A stretch of DNA of 64,000 nt from Pseudomonas sp. ICMP22404 (GTDB lineage: Bacteria; Pseudomonadota; Gammaproteobacteria; Pseudomonadales; Pseudomonadaceae): assembly GCF_006227205.1 (NCBI RefSeq), contig NZ_VCNG01000001.1, positions 434,001 through 498,000 on the forward strand, given 5' to 3'. Under the pieces are notes generated by a model that made no database searches, was not told where the DNA came from, and saw only the letters and a list, made by a program, of their open reading frames with translations. A program made the position numbers and the translations under genes. Position 1 is the first letter of the stretch. Each line of letters starts with the position of its first letter. This document shows positions 26,037 to 36,363 of this stretch, one piece after another.

Positions 26037-27170
26037 ATGATTAACATTAACGTGACTTGGTCATCCGTGGTTGTGGCTGTTTGCTTACTGACAGGATGCG
26101 CGCCTTATCAGAAGTCCCGGGTTCTTGAGGCCGACGAGCGGTTGCTGACCTACTCCACTCGGGTGGATGGAGATGGCAACAAAACCGAGGTGCTGTGCCC
26201 CGAGCCCAGCCCGGATGCGCTCAAAACGTTGGCCGGTTCGTTATCCGCAGAAAAAGCGGATGTGGCTGCACTGGCGGCCGCGTTCCAGGAATCAGGGGCA
26301 AGTATCGGCCTGCGAACCCATTCGATCCAGCTGTTGAGGGATCAGCTTTACAGTATTTGCCAAGCCTACGGTAACTCCGGCATTACACCGAGCGCCTACC
26401 GGATGATGCTCACCCGGAACCAGCGCAACACTGTCGCTCTCATGGCGATTGAACAACTCACAGGGGTTGTCCGTAGCCCAAGCGTAACGCTGAGCGGCTC
26501 AGCGACAGCAGACAGAGCGGGCGCTGTGCTTGAACTGACCACCCAGTTGAATGCGGCGAATGCGAAGTACAAGGGTATGGATCCAGCGACGGATGAAGCC
26601 AAGCAGTTGAAAGCGTCGATTGATTCCATTGAGGCTGCGCTGAAGGAGGCGAGGAAATCGCTTGTTACGACCTCTGGATCAAGCGCCTCCACATTGGCAA
26701 GCACGAGCGAGATCAACAAGGACGTAATGGCTGTGGTTGCAGCCAGTGTCGAGAAAATTGCTGGCTCGGTTATCGGCGTAGATGATCAGTTTTATCTGTG
26801 CCTCGATCTGTATGAAAGTATTGGCGAAGCCAGGGTCCCGGCCGTACTGAGAGCCAGGTGCTCTGCCGTTTTTGCCAGGGATTTGAGCGAGGGCGTGAAA
26901 AGTCTAGGTCGATCAGATACACATGGGCAGTCCAGCCAACCTGATGCTGGAGGCGTTGTTGATACGACTCCACCACCTACTCTCGGAGATAACTCCAGAG
27001 TCGCTCGTACGGTAACCCTGCCATCGGGTGCACAGCTGTTTATCTATGATGATAAGAGTATGGCGGTGATGAGAAAGCTGGAGCCTGATGAGTCATCCGA
27101 GAAGGCGATGGCCGCCGATTCCAAAGGTTTGCAAAAAGCGATTGAGGAACTTCGCCGAGGAGCGATGTAG
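26037..27170 (+). CDS. Putative lipoprotein of unknown function
   Basis: A 377-aa protein with a signal peptide and lipobox LLTGC (Cys at 21): MININVTWSSVVVAVCLLTGC. The mature protein has a predicted helical middle (about 150-230) with ELTTQLNAANAKYKGMDPAT and a Ser/Thr-rich linker. The C-terminal beta-like stretch TLPSGAQLFIYDD is followed by a charged helix. Start chosen for the signal peptide and the ribosome site GGGAAGAG. I do not recognise a domain; distant relatives occur as hypothetical lipoproteins in Pseudomonas. Base composition is less GC-rich than the core genes. Confidence 0.7.
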   Translation: MININVTWSSVVVAVCLLTGCAPYQKSRVLEADERLLTYSTRVDGDGNKTEVLCPEPSPDALKTLAGSLSAEKADVAALAAAFQESGASIGLRTHSIQLLRDQLYSICQAYGNSGITPSAYRMMLTRNQRNTVALMAIEQLTGVVRSPSVTLSGSATADRAGAVLELTTQLNAANAKYKGMDPATDEAKQLKASIDSIEAALKEARKSLVTTSGSSASTLASTSEINKDVMAVVAASVEKIAGSVIGVDDQFYLCLDLYESIGEARVPAVLRARCSAVFARDLSEGVKSLGRSDTHGQSSQPDAGGVVDTTPPPTLGDNSRVARTVTLPSGAQLFIYDDKSMAVMRKLEPDESSEKAMAADSKGLQKAIEELRRGAM

Positions 27171-27278
27171 TTTTCGTGGGAAGCGAGCCAGAGCGGAATG
27201 ACCTCGCAACCTCTTGAGCAAAAGGCCAAGTTCGCACCTTGGCCCCAGCGTTGATTGCGCTAAGAGCCCCGGCGACCT

Positions 27279-28178
27279 TCACACACCCGACGGAATAGGC
27301 GCTTTCTTGCCCAAGCGGATCAACTCATTGGAGAAGCACAGCCCAACGATGATCAGCGCCGCGCCCACGTACAGGCTTTCACGCGGGACTTCATTGAGCA
27401 CCACGAACGCCAGCAGCGCGGCGAACAACGGTTCGGTCAGTTCCAGCGCTTGCACCTGGGAAGGCTTGAGGTACTCGATGGCCTTGGTGGTGCAGAAAAA
27501 GCCGAGGATGGTCGGCAGCGCGGCCAGCGCCAGCAGAGCGGCAATGGCCAGGGGCGACAACTCGCCGATCACGAAGCCGTCGGCCGCCGCCGGCATCAGC
27601 AGATACAGGCTGCCGAAGAACAGCAACTGACGGGTGAAGTGCAGCCCACCGGACACGCCCATCCGCTTCATCGCCACCGAAAACGCCCCGTAGCCGCAGC
27701 CGGCCATGGACGCGAGTGCCGCGCCCTGGAGGGTGAAGCCCTGTTGCAGGTCGGCGCCGAAGATCACCGCGATGCCGGCAATCGCCAGCGTGGCGCCCAC
27801 GGTGGCGTTTGCGGTGATGGCGTCTTTCAGGAATATGCGACCCAGCACAATCGAGGAGATTGAGGCACTGGCCATCAGCATCACCACGACGCCCGCCGCG
27901 GCGTAATGCCGATAGGCAGAGGTTTCGAAGTGGAACAGCACGAAGATGCCGAGGAACGCGCAGATCGCCGCCTGGGTCCATTTGGCCGTTGTCGCCGGGC
28001 GCTTGAGGAACAGCAACAAGGCCGAGAGCAACAGGCAACCCAGGAAGGTCTTGATGACGGCAACGCTGCTGGCGGTGAAGCCATTGCTCATGAGCACTTT
28101 GCTGAGCACACCGATTGTTGCGTTCAGTGCAGCGGCGGAGAGTGCAAAGATGACGCCTTTGCTGAAACTGGCTTGCAT
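27279..28178 (-). CDS. DMT-superfamily (EamA) transporter
   Basis: A 299-aa inner-membrane protein with about ten hydrophobic segments in two EamA repeats. The first repeat includes GVLSKVLMSNGFTASSVAVIK and the second ALPTILGFFCTTKAIEYLKP and LELTEPLFAALLAFVVLNE; this last motif, Leu-x-Pro-hydrophobic-Ala, is typical of drug/metabolite exporters such as RhtA/YdcZ relatives. The substrate cannot be told. The start at 28178 is preferred over 16 codons of basic leader upstream. It reads away from the argJ-like gene and may share its divergent promoter region. Confidence 0.9.
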   Translation of the reverse strand: MQASFSKGVIFALSAAALNATIGVLSKVLMSNGFTASSVAVIKTFLGCLLLSALLLFLKRPATTAKWTQAAICAFLGIFVLFHFETSAYRHYAAAGVVVMLMASASISSIVLGRIFLKDAITANATVGATLAIAGIAVIFGADLQQGFTLQGAALASMAGCGYGAFSVAMKRMGVSGGLHFTRQLLFFGSLYLLMPAAADGFVIGELSPLAIAALLALAALPTILGFFCTTKAIEYLKPSQVQALELTEPLFAALLAFVVLNEVPRESLYVGAALIIVGLCFSNELIRLGKKAPIPSGV

Positions 28179-28541
28179 GGATGACGGTCCCTGTCGCGGT
28201 TGGGTCGTTCGATAGAGGTCGGCCACATCGACGACGCAAAATTAGAGGAGATGCATATCCCGCCAAACCCGGCAGTCGTTGCGGCATAGTCCGCGTCGCA
28301 GAGCAGGATCCGATGGGCCTTCTTGAGATTCCAGTACGGGGTGGCAAAAAAGAGAGGGTGAATCGTGTGGAAGTTCTCTCCATGCATGACCGCGAAGAAT
28401 GCTCGGCGAGTTCAATCAACCAAGTCAAGGCCCTGGAGGAATGTTGCCGCTGGCAACGTGATGCTTGACAGGATACCGTTGCCGCCGACCGGCAAGCCGG
28501 ATCGCCAGTAGGGAAACAATCATCCATCTAAAGGACCTGAC
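28179..28541. other. Divergent intergenic region, transporter/argJ-like gene
   Basis: No supported gene. It should hold divergent promoters. A minus-strand frame (28124-28387) beginning MHGENFHTIHPLFFATPYWN overlaps the transporter start and has no ribosome site. AAAGGAC precedes the argJ-like ATG by 5 bp. Confidence 0.4.
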
Positions 28542-29699
<1,158 letters not shown>

Positions 29700-29710
29700 A
29701 GCGTAACCAA

Positions 29711-29803
29711 TGTGGGAGCGAGCCTGCTCGCGATAACGATGGGTCAGCTAGCATCCGTGTCCGATGTGCCGACGCTTCGCGAGCAGGCTCGCTCCCACAG
29801 GGG
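29711..29803. repeat. REPIN between argJ-like and epimerase genes
   Basis: Inverted REP pair around a spacer containing AACGATGGGTCAGC, different from the 8567 and 10250 spacers. It lies between convergent genes. Confidence 0.9.
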
Positions 29804-29825
29804 CCTGCGTCGGCCCATTGGCCTT

Positions 29826-30683
29826 TTAGCAGCGCCCTTCCAGGATCGCCGCATAGCCTTCGCGAAAGCTCGGGTAGCGCGGGGTCCAGCCCAGGGCTTT
29901 GGCCCGGGCGTTGCTGCAGCGCTTGCTGCCGGCGCGGCGCACGCTGGCGTCTTCAGCCCATTCGGTGACGCCCATGTATTCGCGCAGCCAGCCCACCACA
30001 TCGGCGAGTGCGGCGGGGGCATCGTCGACGCCGATGTAGCAGTCGTCGAGGGGTTTGCCTTGGCGATCCGCTTCCAGCAGAAACGCCAGCAGGCCTGCGG
30101 CGTCGTCGGCGTGGATGCGGTTGGCGTACAGCGGCGGGTCGACCACCACGCGGTAGCCCTGGCGCACTTGGCTCAACAGCCATTCGCGGCCCGGGCCGTA
30201 GATGCCGGTCAGGCGCACGCGGCTGGCCGGGATGCCGCTGTCGAGGGCCAGTTGCTCGGCTTCGAGCATCAACCGGCCGGAATAGCCGCCGGCCTCGGTG
30301 GGCGACGTTTCATCGACCCACTCCCCCGCCTTCTGTCCGTACACGCTGCTGCTGGACACGAACAGCAGCCGTTTGGGCTGTTGGCCGTGCTGCTTCAGCC
30401 AGCCCAACACATGTTGTAACCCTTCTATATAGGCCGCCCGATAGCCCGCTTCGTCATGGTCGGTGGCGGCGGCGCTGTAAACCAGGTAATCCAGCGACCC
30501 GGTCGGCCAGGTGGCTGGGCATTGCGCGCTGAACAAATCCCCCGCCACCCCGATAACGCCCGCCGGCAGGCTCGAAACCGAGCGGCGCAAGCCATAGACC
30601 TGCCAATGTTCAGCCAGCAACTGGCTGGCGAGGCGGCCGCCGATATCACCGCAACCGGCGATCAAAACAGAAGACACGGACAT
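29826..30683 (-). CDS. NAD(P)-dependent epimerase/dehydratase-like SDR protein
   Basis: A 285-aa extended short-chain dehydrogenase. The N-terminal Rossmann motif is VLIAGCGDIGGRLA (about 6-19, G-x2-G-x2-G type). The catalytic region is LLFVSSSSVYGQKAGEW with Ser and Tyr, but the usual Y-x3-K is represented by a YSGRLMLE stretch, with Arg rather than Lys in that position. This resembles the YeeZ/YbjT-like atypical SDR group, whose substrates are unknown. The ATG at 30683 has GAGGAG just upstream. It is convergent with the argJ-like gene and divergent from exbB. Confidence 0.85.
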   Translation of the reverse strand: MSVSSVLIAGCGDIGGRLASQLLAEHWQVYGLRRSVSSLPAGVIGVAGDLFSAQCPATWPTGSLDYLVYSAAATDHDEAGYRAAYIEGLQHVLGWLKQHGQQPKRLLFVSSSSVYGQKAGEWVDETSPTEAGGYSGRLMLEAEQLALDSGIPASRVRLTGIYGPGREWLLSQVRQGYRVVVDPPLYANRIHADDAAGLLAFLLEADRQGKPLDDCYIGVDDAPAALADVVGWLREYMGVTEWAEDASVRRAGSKRCSNARAKALGWTPRYPSFREGYAAILEGRC

Positions 30684-30869
30684 CAAGCTCTCCTCGGGTA
30701 AAGCCGCAGACTAGCGCGCGGAAGAGACGGGCGGCTAGGAATGCAGGAAAAAAAGATACTCTATTACTTTTGTTAACAAGAATTACTTGCAATAATGCAC
30801 CCCACTTTTGTTCTCGGCCTCACGAGGCCTGGAAGAACATCGACTTCTTTACTCTCAGGTCCGGCCAGC
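30684..30869 (+). promoter_or_regulatory. Divergent promoter region upstream of exbB
   Basis: AT-rich sequence around 30752-30798 is the likely exbB promoter area. In other pseudomonads ExbB-ExbD-TonB genes are iron-repressed by Fur, but I could not align a convincing 19-bp Fur box here. Confidence 0.4.
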
Positions 30870-31841
30870 ATGAATCGCTCTCTATCCTCCGCTTCGCCAA
30901 CCAACCGACCTCGCGCCTGGGGCGCCATGGCAGCGCTGCTGTTCAGCCTGCTGCTGGCACCGACCGCCGCGTTCGCCGATGCACAGACGCCAGCCACGCC
31001 CCCAGCCACCGCGCCGGCCGCCACCCAGGCGCCTGCCGAAGCTGCTGCCCCCGTCGCAACGCCAGTAGTCGGCGAGCCGGCCCAAGCCGTGGAAGCCGGC
31101 GCCCCTGAGGCGCTCGAAGCCGACAACTCCCTGGGCATGGCCCACGACCTGTCCCCATGGGGCATGTACCAGAACGCCGACATCATCGTGAAACTGGTGA
31201 TGATTGGCCTGGCGATCGCTTCGATCATCACCTGGACCATCTGGATCGCCAAGGGCTTCGAGCTGATGGGCGCCAAGCGTCGCTTGCGCGGTGAGATCGC
31301 GGCCCTGAAGAAAGCCACTACCCTCAAGGAAGCCAGCGCCACGGCGGCGAAGGAAGGCACCCTGGCCAACCTGCTGGTGCACGACGCGCTGGAAGAAATG
31401 CGCCTGTCCACCAACAGCCGCGAGAAGGAAGGCATCAAGGAACGCGTGAGCTTCCGTCTCGAACGCCTGGTGGCCGCCTGTGGCCGCAACATGAGCAGCG
31501 GCACCGGCGTTCTCGCCACCATCGGTTCCACGGCGCCGTTCGTGGGCCTGTTCGGCACCGTGTGGGGCATCATGAACAGCTTCATCGGCATCGCCAAGAC
31601 CCAGACCACCAACCTCGCCGTCGTCGCCCCCGGTATCGCCGAAGCCCTGCTGGCAACTGCCCTCGGGCTGGTGGCGGCCATTCCTGCGGTGGTCATCTAC
31701 AACGTGTTCGCCCGCTCCATCGCCGGCTACAAGGCCCAGGTGTCCGACGCTTCGGCCGAAGTGCTGCTGCTGGTGAGCCGCGACCTCGACCACCAGCCGA
31801 CCGAGCGCAGCTCGCAACCGCACATGGTGAAGGTGGGGTAA
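30870..31841 (+). CDS. exbB: TonB-system energiser ExbB (long type)
   Basis: A 323-aa inner-membrane proton-channel subunit. It has an N-terminal signal (AALLFSLLLAPTAAFADA at about 21-38), an Ala/Pro-rich periplasmic stretch, a first transmembrane helix around 105-128 (VKLVMIGLAIASIITWTIWI), a cytoplasmic domain, and two C-terminal helices with GTGVLATIGSTAPFVGLFGTVWGI and ALGLVAAIPAVVIYN. These are the ExbB/TolQ/MotA signatures. The periplasmic extension is typical of Pseudomonas type-1 ExbB. Six bp separate it from exbD; together with TonB they power outer-membrane siderophore receptors. Confidence 0.96.
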   Translation: MNRSLSSASPTNRPRAWGAMAALLFSLLLAPTAAFADAQTPATPPATAPAATQAPAEAAAPVATPVVGEPAQAVEAGAPEALEADNSLGMAHDLSPWGMYQNADIIVKLVMIGLAIASIITWTIWIAKGFELMGAKRRLRGEIAALKKATTLKEASATAAKEGTLANLLVHDALEEMRLSTNSREKEGIKERVSFRLERLVAACGRNMSSGTGVLATIGSTAPFVGLFGTVWGIMNSFIGIAKTQTTNLAVVAPGIAEALLATALGLVAAIPAVVIYNVFARSIAGYKAQVSDASAEVLLLVSRDLDHQPTERSSQPHMVKVG

Positions 31842-31847
31842 TCGGCC

Positions 31848-32276
31848 ATGGGCCTGCATTTGAAGGAAGGCGCAGACGACGATCTGGCCGAGAACCACGA
31901 AATCAACGTCACGCCGTTCATCGACGTGATGCTGGTGCTGTTGATCATCTTCATGGTGGCCGCCCCGCTGGCGACCGTGGACATCAAGGTTGATCTCCCG
32001 GCGTCGACGGCCAAGCCATCGCCGCGTCCGGAGAAACCGGTGTTCCTCAGCGTCAAGGCCGACCAGCGCCTGTTCCTGGGCGAGGACGAGGTCAAGACCG
32101 AAACCCTCGGTGCCACCCTCGATGCCAAGACCCAGGGCAAGAAGGACACGACGATCTTCTTCCAGGCCGATAAAGGCGTGGACTACGGCGACCTGATGAG
32201 TGTGATGGACGCCCTGCGCGGCGCCGGCTACTTGAAGGTCGGCCTGGTCGGACTCGAGACGGCGCCGAAGAAATGA
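31848..32276 (+). CDS. exbD: ExbD
   Basis: A 142-aa protein with a short cytoplasmic N terminus, one transmembrane helix (VTPFIDVMLVLLIIFMVAAP, about 23-42) holding the proton-carrying Asp in FIDVMLVLL, and a periplasmic domain. It forms the proton channel with ExbB. The tonB ATG overlaps its stop (ATGA), so the two are translationally coupled. Confidence 0.97.
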   Translation: MGLHLKEGADDDLAENHEINVTPFIDVMLVLLIIFMVAAPLATVDIKVDLPASTAKPSPRPEKPVFLSVKADQRLFLGEDEVKTETLGATLDAKTQGKKDTTIFFQADKGVDYGDLMSVMDALRGAGYLKVGLVGLETAPKK

Positions 32277-33031
32277 TCACGACGCGCCAAAAGCTGACGC
32301 GTTACGGGGCTAGTCTGGCGGTGGTGTTGGGCGTGCATGCGCTCGCCATTGCGCTGGCGCTGAACTGGACGTCGCGCCCGCCCATCGAATTGCCGCCCCA
32401 GGCCATGATGGTCGAGCTGGCGCCAATGCCGGCCCCGCCACCGCCCGCGCCGCCGAAGGTCGTCACGCCGCCGCGGCCGCCGGAACCGGTTGAAGAGCTG
32501 CCGCTGCCGAAACTCGCCGAAGCGCCGAAGCCGGAGATCTCCGTGCCCAAGCCGGTCAAGCCCAAGCCGAAGCCTCAACCGCCCAAGCCCAAGCCTGTGG
32601 AAGAGAAAAAGCCGGAGCCGCCGAAGGAAGAGCCGTCGGATAAGAAGCCGAGCGACACCCCGCCGACCCAGGCCCCGAGCGAAAAGTCCGCGCAACCGGC
32701 TCCTGGCCCGTCGCCGGCGCAAATGGCGGCCAAGGCCAACTGGCAAGGCACGCTGCTGGCGCACTTGGCCAAGTACAAGAAGTACCCGCTCAGGGCCCGG
32801 CAGATGAACAAGGAAGGCACCAACCGCCTGCGTTTCGTGGTGGATGCTCAAGGTAACGTCCTGTCGTTCAAACTGGTGGACAGCGCCGGCACGGAGTCCC
32901 TGGACAAGGCCACCCTGGACATGATCCGCGACGCCCAGCCGCTGCCCAAGCCACCGGCCGACATGCTGACCAACGGCTCTGTCGAAATCGTCGCGCCGTT
33001 CGTGTATTCCATCGACAAGCGTCGGCGCTGA
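32273..33031 (+). CDS. tonB: Energy transducer TonB
   Basis: A 252-aa protein anchored by an N-terminal helix (about 12-33, LAVVLGVHALAIALALNW, with the SxxxH-type His). Next comes a long Pro/Lys/Glu-rich spacer (about 50-150) that spans the periplasm, and a C-terminal TonB domain (about 165-250) with YPLRARQMNKEGTNRLRF, the YP-x-A motif, and the SAGTESLDKATLDMI core. It carries energy from ExbBD to outer-membrane receptors. The gene is the last of exbB-exbD-tonB and is followed by a repeat. Confidence 0.97.
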   Translation: MITTRQKLTRYGASLAVVLGVHALAIALALNWTSRPPIELPPQAMMVELAPMPAPPPPAPPKVVTPPRPPEPVEELPLPKLAEAPKPEISVPKPVKPKPKPQPPKPKPVEEKKPEPPKEEPSDKKPSDTPPTQAPSEKSAQPAPGPSPAQMAAKANWQGTLLAHLAKYKKYPLRARQMNKEGTNRLRFVVDAQGNVLSFKLVDSAGTESLDKATLDMIRDAQPLPKPPADMLTNGSVEIVAPFVYSIDKRRR

Positions 33032-33041
33032 CCCCCTGCTT

Positions 33042-33171
33042 CGATCGTTCCCACGCTCCGCGTGGGAATGCCTCAAGGGACGCTCCGCGTTCCAGCTCCG
33101 GCACACCGCAAGCAGGTGTGACGCAGAGCGTCACGGGCTGCATTCCCACGCGGGAGCGTGGGAACGATCGG
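33042..33171. repeat. Long inverted intergenic repeat (CGATCGTTCCCACG family)
   Basis: Begins CGATCGTTCCCACGCTC and ends with the inverse GAGCGTGGGAACGATCG, with further internal inverted parts (GACGCTCCGCG, CGCAGAGCGTC). The same family occurs at 60745-60849 between tssC and hcp. Confidence 0.85.
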
Positions 33172-33278
33172 CACAGACAGACGACATTGGACAGTGTCAC
33201 ACCGCGCCCGCAGTCTGATAACGTGCGTCTATCGATTGCAGCCGGTATGCTTGGCTCGCAACTTCACGGACGCTCGCC

Positions 33279-34199
33279 ATGACCCTCACAGAATTACGCT
33301 ACATCGTGACCCTCGCCCAAGAGCAGCACTTTGGCCATGCGGCCGAGCGTTGCCATGTCAGCCAGCCGACGCTGTCGGTGGGCGTGAAAAAGCTGGAAGA
33401 TGAACTCGGCGTGCTGATCTTCGAGCGCAGCAAGAGCGCCGTGCGCCTGACGCCGGTGGGCGAAGGCATCGTGGCCCAGGCGCAGAAAGTGCTTGAGCAG
33501 GCCCAGGGCATCCGCGAGTTGGCCCAGGCCGGCAAGAACCAGCTGACCGCTCCGTTGAAAGTCGGCGCCATCTACACCGTCGGCCCGTACCTGTTCCCGC
33601 ACCTGATCCCACAACTGCACCGGGTCGCCCCGCAGATGCCGTTGTACATCGAAGAAAACTTCACCCATGTGCTGCGGGACAAGCTGCGCAACGGCGAGCT
33701 GGACGCGATCATCATCGCCCTGCCCTTCAACGAAGCCGACGTGCTGACCCTGCCGCTCTATGACGAGCCGTTCTACGTGTTGATGCCGGCCCAGCATCCC
33801 TGGACTCAGAAAAAGACCATCGACGCCGGCCTGCTCAACGACAAGAGCCTGCTGCTGCTCGGCGAGGGTCACTGTTTCCGCGACCAGGTGCTCGAAGCCT
33901 GCCCGACCCTGACCAAGGGCAGCGAAGGCGCCAAGCACACCACGGTGGAATCCAGCTCCCTGGAAACCATCCGTCACATGGTCGCGTCGGGTCTGGGTAT
34001 TTCGATCCTGCCGCTGTCGGCGGTGGACAGCCACCACTACGCCCCCGGGGTGATCGAAGTCCGCCCGATGACGGCGCCCGTGCCGTTCCGCACCGTTGCC
34101 ATTGCCTGGCGCGCCAGCTTCCCGCGGCCCAAGGCCATCGAGATCCTCGCTGACTCGATCCGCCTGTGTTCCGTGGCCAAGCCGCCTTCGGCCAAGTAA
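33279..34199 (+). CDS. oxyR: Hydrogen peroxide-responsive regulator OxyR
   Basis: A 306-aa LysR-type regulator. The N-terminal winged helix (1-60) contains EQHFGHAAERCHVSQPTLS. The effector domain has GEGHCFRDQVLEAC with Cys199 and Cys208 exactly where the redox pair of E. coli and P. aeruginosa OxyR lies, and the HTTVESSSLETIRHMVASGLG stretch. Peroxide oxidises the Cys pair and switches on catalase and peroxidase genes. recG follows after 9 bp, an arrangement conserved in Pseudomonas. Confidence 0.98.
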   Translation: MTLTELRYIVTLAQEQHFGHAAERCHVSQPTLSVGVKKLEDELGVLIFERSKSAVRLTPVGEGIVAQAQKVLEQAQGIRELAQAGKNQLTAPLKVGAIYTVGPYLFPHLIPQLHRVAPQMPLYIEENFTHVLRDKLRNGELDAIIIALPFNEADVLTLPLYDEPFYVLMPAQHPWTQKKTIDAGLLNDKSLLLLGEGHCFRDQVLEACPTLTKGSEGAKHTTVESSSLETIRHMVASGLGISILPLSAVDSHHYAPGVIEVRPMTAPVPFRTVAIAWRASFPRPKAIEILADSIRLCSVAKPPSAK

Positions 34200-34208
34200 C
34201 CCTCGACC

Positions 34209-36284
34209 ATGACTGAGCTGTCCAAAGTACCGGTCACGACCCTCAAGGGTGTCGGTGAAGCCATGGCCGAGAAATTGGCCAAGGTCGGTCTGGAAAACCT
34301 CCAGGACGTGTTGTTCCACCTGCCGCTGCGTTACCAGGACCGCACCCGCGTGGTGCCCATTGGTCATTTGCGGCCGGGGCAGGATGCAGTGATCGAAGGC
34401 ACCGTCAGTGGCGCCGACGTGGTCATGGGCCGCCGTCGCAGCCTGGTGGTGCGCCTGCAGGACGGCACCGGCGGGCTCAGCCTGCGCTTCTATCACTTCA
34501 GCAATGCGCAGAAGGAAGGCCTCAAGCGGGGCACCCGCGTGCGTTGCTATGGCGAGGCGCGCCCCGGTGCGTCGGGGCTGGAGATCTATCACCCGGAATA
34601 CCGCGCCATCACTGGCGACGAACCGCCGCCAGCGGACGAAACCCTGACCCCGGTCTATCCGCTCACCGAAGGCCTGACCCAACAGCGCCTGCGCCAGCTC
34701 TGCCAGCAGACCCTGACCCTGCTGGGCCCCAGCAGCCTGCCCGACTGGCTGCCCAAGGAACTGGCCCGGGACTATCAACTGGCGCCACTGGCCGACGCGA
34801 TCCGTTACCTGCATCACCCGCCAGCCGATGCCGATGTCGAGGAACTGGCCCTCGGGCACCACTGGGCCCAGCACCGGCTGGCCTTCGAAGAGCTGCTGAC
34901 CCACCAACTGTCGCAACAACGCCTGCGCGAAAGCCTGCGTTCGCTGCGCGCCCCGGCCATGCCCAAGGCTCGGGACTTGCCAGCGCGCTACCTGGCCAAC
35001 CTGGGCTTCACGCCAACCGGGGCCCAGCAACGAGTGGGCAACGAAATCGCCTACGACCTGAGCCAACCCGAGCCAATGCTGCGGCTGATCCAGGGCGACG
35101 TGGGCGCCGGCAAGACCGTGGTCGCCGCCCTCGCCGCGCTCCAGGCCCTGGAGGCCGGTTACCAGGTGGCGCTGATGGCGCCCACCGAGATTCTGGCCGA
35201 ACAGCATTTCATTACCTTCCAGCGCTGGCTCGAACCCTTGGGCATCGAAGTCGCCTGGCTGGCCGGCAAGCTCAAGGGCAAGAACCGCACCGCCGCCCTG
35301 GCGCAGATCGCCGAAGGCGCACCGATGGTGGTGGGCACCCATGCGCTGTTCCAGGACGAAGTGCAGTTCAAGAACCTGGCCCTGGTGATCATCGACGAAC
35401 AGCACCGTTTCGGCGTGCAACAACGCTTGGCCCTGCGCCAGAAAGGCGTGGGCGGGCGCATGTGCCCGCATCAGTTGATCATGACCGCCACGCCGATTCC
35501 GCGGACCCTGGCCATGAGCGCCTACGCCGACCTCGACACCTCGATCCTCGACGAACTGCCACCCGGGCGCACCCCGGTCAACACCGTGCTGGTCACCGAC
35601 ACCCGGCGGGTCGAGGTGATCGAACGGGTGCGCAGCGCTTGTGCCGAGGGGCGGCAAGCCTACTGGGTCTGTACGTTGATCGAGGAATCCGAAGAGCTGA
35701 CCTGTCAGGCCGCCGAAACCACATACGAAGACCTCACCGCCGCCCTCGGTGAGTTGAAAGTCGGGCTGATCCACGGCCGCATGAAACCCGCCGAAAAAGC
35801 CGCCGTCATGGCCGAGTTCAAGGCCGGTGCCCTGCAATTGCTGGTCGCTACCACGGTGATCGAAGTCGGTGTGGACGTGCCCAACGCCAGCCTGATGATT
35901 ATCGAAAACCCCGAGCGCCTGGGCCTCGCGCAGCTGCACCAGCTACGTGGTCGGGTGGGCCGGGGCAGCGCCGCCAGCCATTGCGTGCTGCTCTATCACC
36001 CGCCACTGTCGCAGATCGGCCGCCAGCGCCTGGGCATCATGCGTGAAACCAACGACGGCTTCGTCATTGCCGAAAAAGACCTCGAATTGCGCGGCCCCGG
36101 TGAAATGCTCGGCACGCGCCAGACCGGTCTGCTTCAATTCAAGGTAGCCGACCTGATGCGCGACGCCGATCTGCTCCCTGCGGTACGCGACGCCGCCCAG
36201 GCTCTGCTGGAACGCTGGCCCGACCATGTCAGCCCACTGCTGGACCGCTGGCTGCGCCACGGGCAGCAATACGGCCAAGTGTGA
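34209..36284 (+). CDS. recG: ATP-dependent DNA helicase RecG
   Basis: A 691-aa superfamily-2 helicase that remodels stalled forks and branched DNA. The N-terminal OB wedge domain (about 1-170) binds the junction. The helicase part has Walker A GDVGAGKT (about 297-304), Walker B IIDEQHRFG (DEQH), MTATPIPRTLA (motif III) and RLGLAQLHQLRGRVGRG (motif VI). The C terminus has the TRIP-like ELRGPGEMLGTRQTG. It lies 9 bp after oxyR and is probably co-transcribed with it. Confidence 0.98.
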   Translation: MTELSKVPVTTLKGVGEAMAEKLAKVGLENLQDVLFHLPLRYQDRTRVVPIGHLRPGQDAVIEGTVSGADVVMGRRRSLVVRLQDGTGGLSLRFYHFSNAQKEGLKRGTRVRCYGEARPGASGLEIYHPEYRAITGDEPPPADETLTPVYPLTEGLTQQRLRQLCQQTLTLLGPSSLPDWLPKELARDYQLAPLADAIRYLHHPPADADVEELALGHHWAQHRLAFEELLTHQLSQQRLRESLRSLRAPAMPKARDLPARYLANLGFTPTGAQQRVGNEIAYDLSQPEPMLRLIQGDVGAGKTVVAALAALQALEAGYQVALMAPTEILAEQHFITFQRWLEPLGIEVAWLAGKLKGKNRTAALAQIAEGAPMVVGTHALFQDEVQFKNLALVIIDEQHRFGVQQRLALRQKGVGGRMCPHQLIMTATPIPRTLAMSAYADLDTSILDELPPGRTPVNTVLVTDTRRVEVIERVRSACAEGRQAYWVCTLIEESEELTCQAAETTYEDLTAALGELKVGLIHGRMKPAEKAAVMAEFKAGALQLLVATTVIEVGVDVPNASLMIIENPERLGLAQLHQLRGRVGRGSAASHCVLLYHPPLSQIGRQRLGIMRETNDGFVIAEKDLELRGPGEMLGTRQTGLLQFKVADLMRDADLLPAVRDAAQALLERWPDHVSPLLDRWLRHGQQYGQV

Positions 36285-36363
36285 GCACGCTCGCAGTTTC
36301 CGGGCGCATCTGCCACGGCAAGCTGGTTATACTGCTCGACTTGTAGGAAAACGGATACAGACC

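Noticed and set aside
28124..28387. Minus-strand frame MHGENFHTIHPLFFATPYWN as a gene
   Set aside because: No ribosome site, overlaps the transporter start, and the latter part is just the transporter leader in another frame.
30740..30800. A Fur box upstream of exbB
   Set aside because: The best alignment to the 19-bp Fur consensus matched fewer than half of the positions. Iron control is likely from biology but not shown by the sequence.
33294..35939. An 881-codon open frame on the minus strand across oxyR and recG
   Set aside because: It lies exactly antisense to two well-supported genes; long antisense frames are expected in GC-rich Pseudomonas DNA. It has no ribosome site and no recognisable domain.
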